This document shows, piece after piece, positions 60,952 to 64,000 of a stretch of DNA of 64,000 nt; position 1 is the stretch's first letter, and the number at the start of each line of letters is the position of its first letter. The translations under genes were made by a program, and so were the position numbers. This stretch comes from UBA4810 sp002479215 (lineage in GTDB: Bacteria; Desulfobacterota; Syntrophia; Syntrophales; Smithellaceae): assembly GCA_049514435.1 (NCBI GenBank), contig JBEKVB010000012.1, forward strand, positions 1 to 64,000. Direction: 5' to 3'. The notes below the pieces were generated by a model. That model had not been told where the DNA came from and made no database searches. It saw nothing but the letters and a program-made list of their open reading frames with translations.

Positions 60952-61495
60952 AACAATCCTTTAACAAAAAAATTATGGCATCTAAAAATCACCGCGAAGA
61001 TAATCCTCCTAATATTAACGGCCTCCAGATAAAATTTCAATATAAATATAAAAAAGTATTATACCCCCTCTCCGGACAAATGAAGCCTGCAGGAAATTAT
61101 TAAAAAGCTTGCCCACTATTCTAGCCTAATTTGAATGTTTTATGTTCGATGATTTAACAAAACTTTAAATTGGGACCATAGTTGAACTTAATTTTAGCTC
61201 CACAAAAATATTATTATCAAATATTCTTGTTCTTAAACATCATTGAGCAGATATGATTAAAATAAAACAATCTCAACAAATTAGATAACCACTCCCCTAA
61301 CTGCCTCGCAATGATTTGCATCAATTTCCTGTTGGCGGCATATTGTTTTCAAGACAATGGCACATATCGTGCAAACATTATCATTCGGTCTAAATAAAAT
61401 GATTTCCTCTTTTCATGACATCTAATTTATGTTATTGGCAGAGGTAGATTATTATTAATATTAATATTAACAATTAACGGGAAAGGAGACAAATA
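60952..61495. other. Long AT-rich intergenic region upstream of the atpE-like gene
   Basis: No gene is supported over 540 bp. It contains the sigma54 promoter candidate at 61358-61373 and, near the end, an AT repeat (ATTATTATTAATATTAATATTAA) ahead of the AAAGGAG site at 61481-61487. The upstream 350 bp is long enough to hold activator sites; none is recognised. Confidence 0.6.
61358..61373 (+). promoter_or_regulatory. Sigma54-type promoter candidate
   Basis: TGGCACATATCGTGCA matches the -24/-12 consensus TGGCACN5TTGCA with one mismatch: GG at 61359-61360 and GC at 61371-61372, exactly 10 bases apart. Transcription would begin near 61384, leaving a 112-nt leader to the ATG at 61496. Confidence 0.6.
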
Positions 61496-61870
61496 ATGTC
61501 ACACAACTTTAGAAAAAAAATTCTAAGCACATTCACTGCAATAATTGTTCTGCTCTTATCGAGTCCGCTCGTTTTTGCAGCAGACATTATACCTGGAGGT
61601 GAATCTTACTCCAAAGCTATTTTTGCCGTGGGCGCAATGCTTGCTGCAGGTATCGCTATTGGCGTGGGAGCCGTCGGCGCAGGGTTGGGTATTGGAACAG
61701 CTGCCAGTGGTGCATGCTCCGCGGTAGGAAGAAATCCGGGTGTACAGGGAAAGATTATGATGACGATGCTGGTAGGTATGGCTATGTCTGAATCCATCGC
61801 TATTTATGCCTTGGTTGTTTCTCTTGTACTTCTCTATGCTAACCCTTACATGCGTTATTTTTTGGGTTAA
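61496..61870 (+). CDS. atpE: F-type ATP synthase c-subunit-like protein, isolated gene
   Basis: A 124-residue protein: cleavable-looking N-terminal signal (to about VFAAD), then a two-helix hairpin of the c-ring type. Helix 1 (about 41-72) is Gly/Ala-rich (GAVGAGLGIGTAASG), the polar loop holds GRNP (78-81), and helix 2 has the ion-carrying Glu99 in MSESIAIYALVVSL. Gln at the helix-1 Na+ position is not seen, but Glu99-Ser100 and Tyr104 are present, so ion choice is unclear. The ribosome-binding site AAAGGAG is strong. No other ATP synthase gene is near; it is followed 49 bp later by a Cache protein. Confidence 0.85.
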   Translation: MSHNFRKKILSTFTAIIVLLLSSPLVFAADIIPGGESYSKAIFAVGAMLAAGIAIGVGAVGAGLGIGTAASGACSAVGRNPGVQGKIMMTMLVGMAMSESIAIYALVVSLVLLYANPYMRYFLG

Positions 61871-61919
61871 TTCTTGACAAGTTAACTAAAAATTAACAAA
61901 GGTTAGGGGGAAAATTATA

Positions 61920-63239
61920 ATGTCAGAAACTAAGAAAGATAAGCAGTTTTTTAATATAGGAGGCGTGTTCTTCCTGCTTATCGTAATCCCCTTATCACTG
62001 ATGGCATTTTTAATTGCTAACGGCATGTTTAAACTGGGGGTTACCATAAAAGAGAGAACAGCTTATGTTCTCGATCAAAAATCTCAGGAAGAAATAAAAG
62101 CTCGTGCCATAAATACGGCGAATGAAGTTGCCAGTTTCCTTATGGAAAGTAAGAAAGACTTACTTATAGCAACAATTATTCCGACAACAGAAACCGCATA
62201 CAAACAGTTTGTCCTTGAAAACAAGAAGCCGCTCTGGATCAAAGAGGGAAAGAAGATCCAAAAGGTTTTAATCCCCCTATATAAAGAGATGTCTCTTATA
62301 GATAAGAAGGGCAAAGAACTAATTAAAATTGTCGATGGGAAGGCAGCGCCGGCCTCGAAATTAATAAATGTAAGTGATCCGGCCAATACGACTTATAAAA
62401 CGGAAAATTATTTCGCTAAAACCCAAGTTCTCAATAAGGGAGAAGTGTATGTTTCCCCGGTTACCGGCTGGTACATAGCAAGGGCGGCCTTTGCAAACGG
62501 TGCCAGATTTTCCGGAGTTGTTCGTTTTGCCACACCCGTCTTCAATAAAGAAGGTTTTGCCGGTATCATTACATTAGCTCTAGATTATCGTTTCTTGGCC
62601 AACCTCACCGATCACATCATCCCCACGCAGGCGGAACAAGTATTTGAAGTTGATGCTTCCACCGGTAATTATGCTTATATGGTGGATAATCGAGGTTTTA
62701 TCATTGCGCATCCGAATGATTACCATATTGCGGGACTTAATAAAAACGGAACTCCTGTTCCCGCGCTTACCGAACAAAATGCGGCGACTTTGACCAAGAA
62801 TGGTGAAGAAGTATTAAACCTCCATCAACTTAATTTCATGGATCCCGATTTACCGAAAATCGCTAAAGACGCAGCAGCCGGTAATTCAGGAATCATAACT
62901 TATAAATTTGGCGGTCACACCAAATTCGTGGCCTACGCGCCGATTAAGTTTTACGCAGCAAATATTCCCCAACCCGCAGGTTTTGGTTGGATCGGTATGG
63001 GATTAGACGTTGAAAAATACAATGAAGCCGCCATTAAAGTTTCTAAAAATATCGATAAGGAAGCAAAAGCATGGACGGCAACAATCATTTTCATTCTCAT
63101 CGCTTCGATGATTATTCTTTTTTTGATAATGTGGTTGCTTGTTCGCGGTATCAATCGATCGTTGCTGGCAGAAGTGCCTGAAGGATCGGAACATCCTCTC
63201 TCTTTCGACGATGACGACGAAGAAGACGATGACAAATAA
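61920..63239 (+). CDS. Membrane dCACHE sensor protein without output domain
   Basis: A 439-residue protein with TM1 (about 13-37), a large extracytoplasmic domain of about 340 residues with dCACHE marks (FAKTQVLNKGEVYVSPVTGWY, GVVRFATPVFNKEGFAGIITLALDYRFL, YMVDNRGFIIAHPND), TM2 (about 384-408) and a short tail ending in an acidic run (DDDDEEDDDK). There is no HAMP, kinase, methyl-accepting or cyclase domain. It could be a regulator or ligand-binding partner of another membrane protein. RBS GGGGGA; a strong terminator follows. It is probably co-transcribed with the atpE-like gene. Confidence 0.8.
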   Translation: MSETKKDKQFFNIGGVFFLLIVIPLSLMAFLIANGMFKLGVTIKERTAYVLDQKSQEEIKARAINTANEVASFLMESKKDLLIATIIPTTETAYKQFVLENKKPLWIKEGKKIQKVLIPLYKEMSLIDKKGKELIKIVDGKAAPASKLINVSDPANTTYKTENYFAKTQVLNKGEVYVSPVTGWYIARAAFANGARFSGVVRFATPVFNKEGFAGIITLALDYRFLANLTDHIIPTQAEQVFEVDASTGNYAYMVDNRGFIIAHPNDYHIAGLNKNGTPVPALTEQNAATLTKNGEEVLNLHQLNFMDPDLPKIAKDAAAGNSGIITYKFGGHTKFVAYAPIKFYAANIPQPAGFGWIGMGLDVEKYNEAAIKVSKNIDKEAKAWTATIIFILIASMIILFLIMWLLVRGINRSLLAEVPEGSEHPLSFDDDDEEDDDK

Positions 63240-63244
63240 ATAAG

Positions 63245-63275
63245 AAAAAGGCCGAACCAAAGTTCGGCCTTTTTC
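63245..63275 (+). terminator. Intrinsic terminator after the Cache gene
   Basis: AAGGCCGAAC-caaa-GTTCGGCCTT is a perfect stem with a 4-nt loop followed by TTTC and more T. The A-rich left flank makes it bidirectional in principle. It ends the atpE-Cache transcript. Confidence 0.93.
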
Positions 63276-63413
63276 TTTAACAGTCTGTCCTTATACATCA
63301 ATTCACTTTAATCACACCTAAATTGGACACCGCAATAAAACAAAGCGATAGATATGATTTTCATTAATTGTATATTCTATATACTAAGAACACGTGATAC
63401 AAAATAACAGGCT

Positions 63414-63789
63414 GGGGAGAAGATTGTAAGCCGAGTTCTGTTCCGTGTTTTGGTTACCCTCCACGCGGCGATGATCATTCATCTGGGACAACAGTTGCCT
63501 GCTGCCTCTAGCGACACTACCCGAGAACATCGGGCGGGCAGCCCTTAAGCGTTCTCCTATTTGGTCTTGCTCCGGATGGGGTTTACCATGCCTTTCCTGT
63601 CGCCAGAAAAGCGGTGAGCTCTTACCTCGCCTTTTCACCCTTACCCAGGTTTTCACCCGGGCGGTATGTTTTCTGTGGCACTTTCCTTAGGGTTGCCCCC
63701 AGTCGCCGTTAGCGACCATCCTGCCCTGTGGAGCTCGGACTTTCCTCCGGCAGATAAATTCCCACCGGCGATCATCTAATCTTCTCCGG
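63414..63789 (-). ncRNA. rnpB: RNase P RNA (class A)
   Basis: On the minus strand the terminal P1 helix GGAGAAGATT/AATCTTCTCC closes about 375 nt. Universal blocks are present: GGAGGAAAGTCCGAGCTCC (P4 and J regions) near the 5' end, CAGGGCAGGATGG, ACTGGGGGCAACCCTAAGGA, AAGTGCCACAGAAA, GGGTGAAAAGGCGAGGTAAGAG, GGCATGGTAAACCCCAT, and AACAGAACTCGGCTTACA near the 3' end. It forms the catalytic part of RNase P, which matures tRNA 5' ends. Recognition rests on these conserved core sequences. Confidence 0.97.
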
Positions 63790-63942
63790 CCTGAAACTAA
63801 TCTTACACTTGATTGATTTTTCTTTCAAGTAGCGAAGCATTTAATTGCATAGAAACGATTAATCAAATTCTTACAAAATTACCACTGGAATTACAAGGAC
63901 GCTCTTTGATTTTTTTGCATCCGGTCAACGGCAACATGCATA

Positions 63943-64000
63943 TTATTTTTCATCAATTGACGTATTGGCCAGCTTATCGGCATGGCTATTGTGCGAGCGC
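63943..64000 (-). CDS. C-terminus of a possible RNase H-family protein (partial)
   Basis: Only the last 18 codons are in the window, ending at TAA 63943. The sequence SHNSHADKLANTSIDEK resembles the end of RNase HI-like proteins, where N-x-x-A-D-x-L-A-N is the usual pattern. The remainder lies outside the window. The evidence is short, so this is a tentative call. Confidence 0.4.
   Translation of the reverse strand, partial: RSHNSHADKLANTSIDEK

Noticed and set aside
63384..63656. 90-codon minus-strand ORF
   Set aside because: It lies within the RNase P RNA gene and is a well-known type of false ORF.

Overview
The window reads as a chromosomal segment of an anaerobic Gram-negative bacterium, most likely a syntrophic or sulfate-reducer-related member of the Desulfobacterota (Syntrophales-like). 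This assignment is inferred from gene content: a heterodisulfide-reductase (Hdr)/Flox-type flavin and iron-sulfur operon beside an NfnAB transhydrogenase, a PaaK-type CoA ligase with an ACT-domain partner, BamD, MltA and lipoprotein genes (an outer membrane), PAS-rich signalling proteins, and a class A RNase P RNA. No rRNA or tRNA gene is visible.

Layout. (1) 1-6350, minus strand: a Kdp potassium-uptake operon. A promoter and a c-di-AMP (ydaO/yuaA) riboswitch are followed by a 37-codon KdpA N-terminal look-alike, a 31-residue membrane peptide, kdpF, kdpA, kdpB, a long kdpC, and the start of an outer-membrane barrel protein cut by the window edge. (2) 6650-11149, plus strand: a zinc/metal ABC uptake cluster (a His/Cys-rich membrane peptide, a porin, a TroA/ZnuA-like binding protein, ATPase, permease). 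(3) 11219-14406: a stand-alone protease-propeptide lipoprotein followed by a secreted S8 protease with a CFI-box C-terminus. (4) 14506-18746, minus strand: overlapping genes nadK-recN-GNAT-mltA. (5) 19000-26171: housekeeping genes (rdgC, a DUF374-type acyltransferase, bamD, trxA, an MTA phosphorylase-like gene, an ACT protein and paaK), with many short palindromic repeats between them.

(6) 26383-38388, plus strand: a signalling island. It begins with a decayed substrate-binding-protein gene and a receiver domain broken by a frameshift, then carries a PAS histidine kinase, a single-domain receiver, and three tandem REC-PAS(n)-HD-GYP proteins (predicted c-di-GMP phosphodiesterases) whose REC, PAS and HD-GYP modules are near-identical to each other. 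(7) 38450-42348: an acyltransferase-hydrolase fusion overlapping a glycerophosphodiesterase gene, then a LysE-type exporter. (8) 42537-54193, minus strand: an electron-bifurcation block. One operon runs from a 1475-residue HdrA-NfnB-HdrA fusion through an MvhD-like protein, an FrhB-like iron-sulfur protein, HdrC, HdrB, and FloxB- and FloxA-like subunits. It ends at a terminator and is followed by nfnA-nfnB. Together these genes could link NADH, NADPH, ferredoxin and disulfide couples, as expected for syntrophic metabolism.

(9) 54561-64000: engB; a SIR2-like gene interrupted by an in-frame TGA and flanked by repeat elements; a sigma54 two-component system; an isolated atpE-like c-subunit gene with a sigma54-type promoter; an output-less dCACHE sensor; rnpB; and the last codons of a possible RNase H-family gene. 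The observations most worth following are the HdrA-NfnB-HdrA fusion, the riboswitch-controlled kdp leader with its KdpA mini-ORF, the interrupted SIR2 gene, the isolated atpE/Cache pair, and the palindromic repeat families that abut gene ends.
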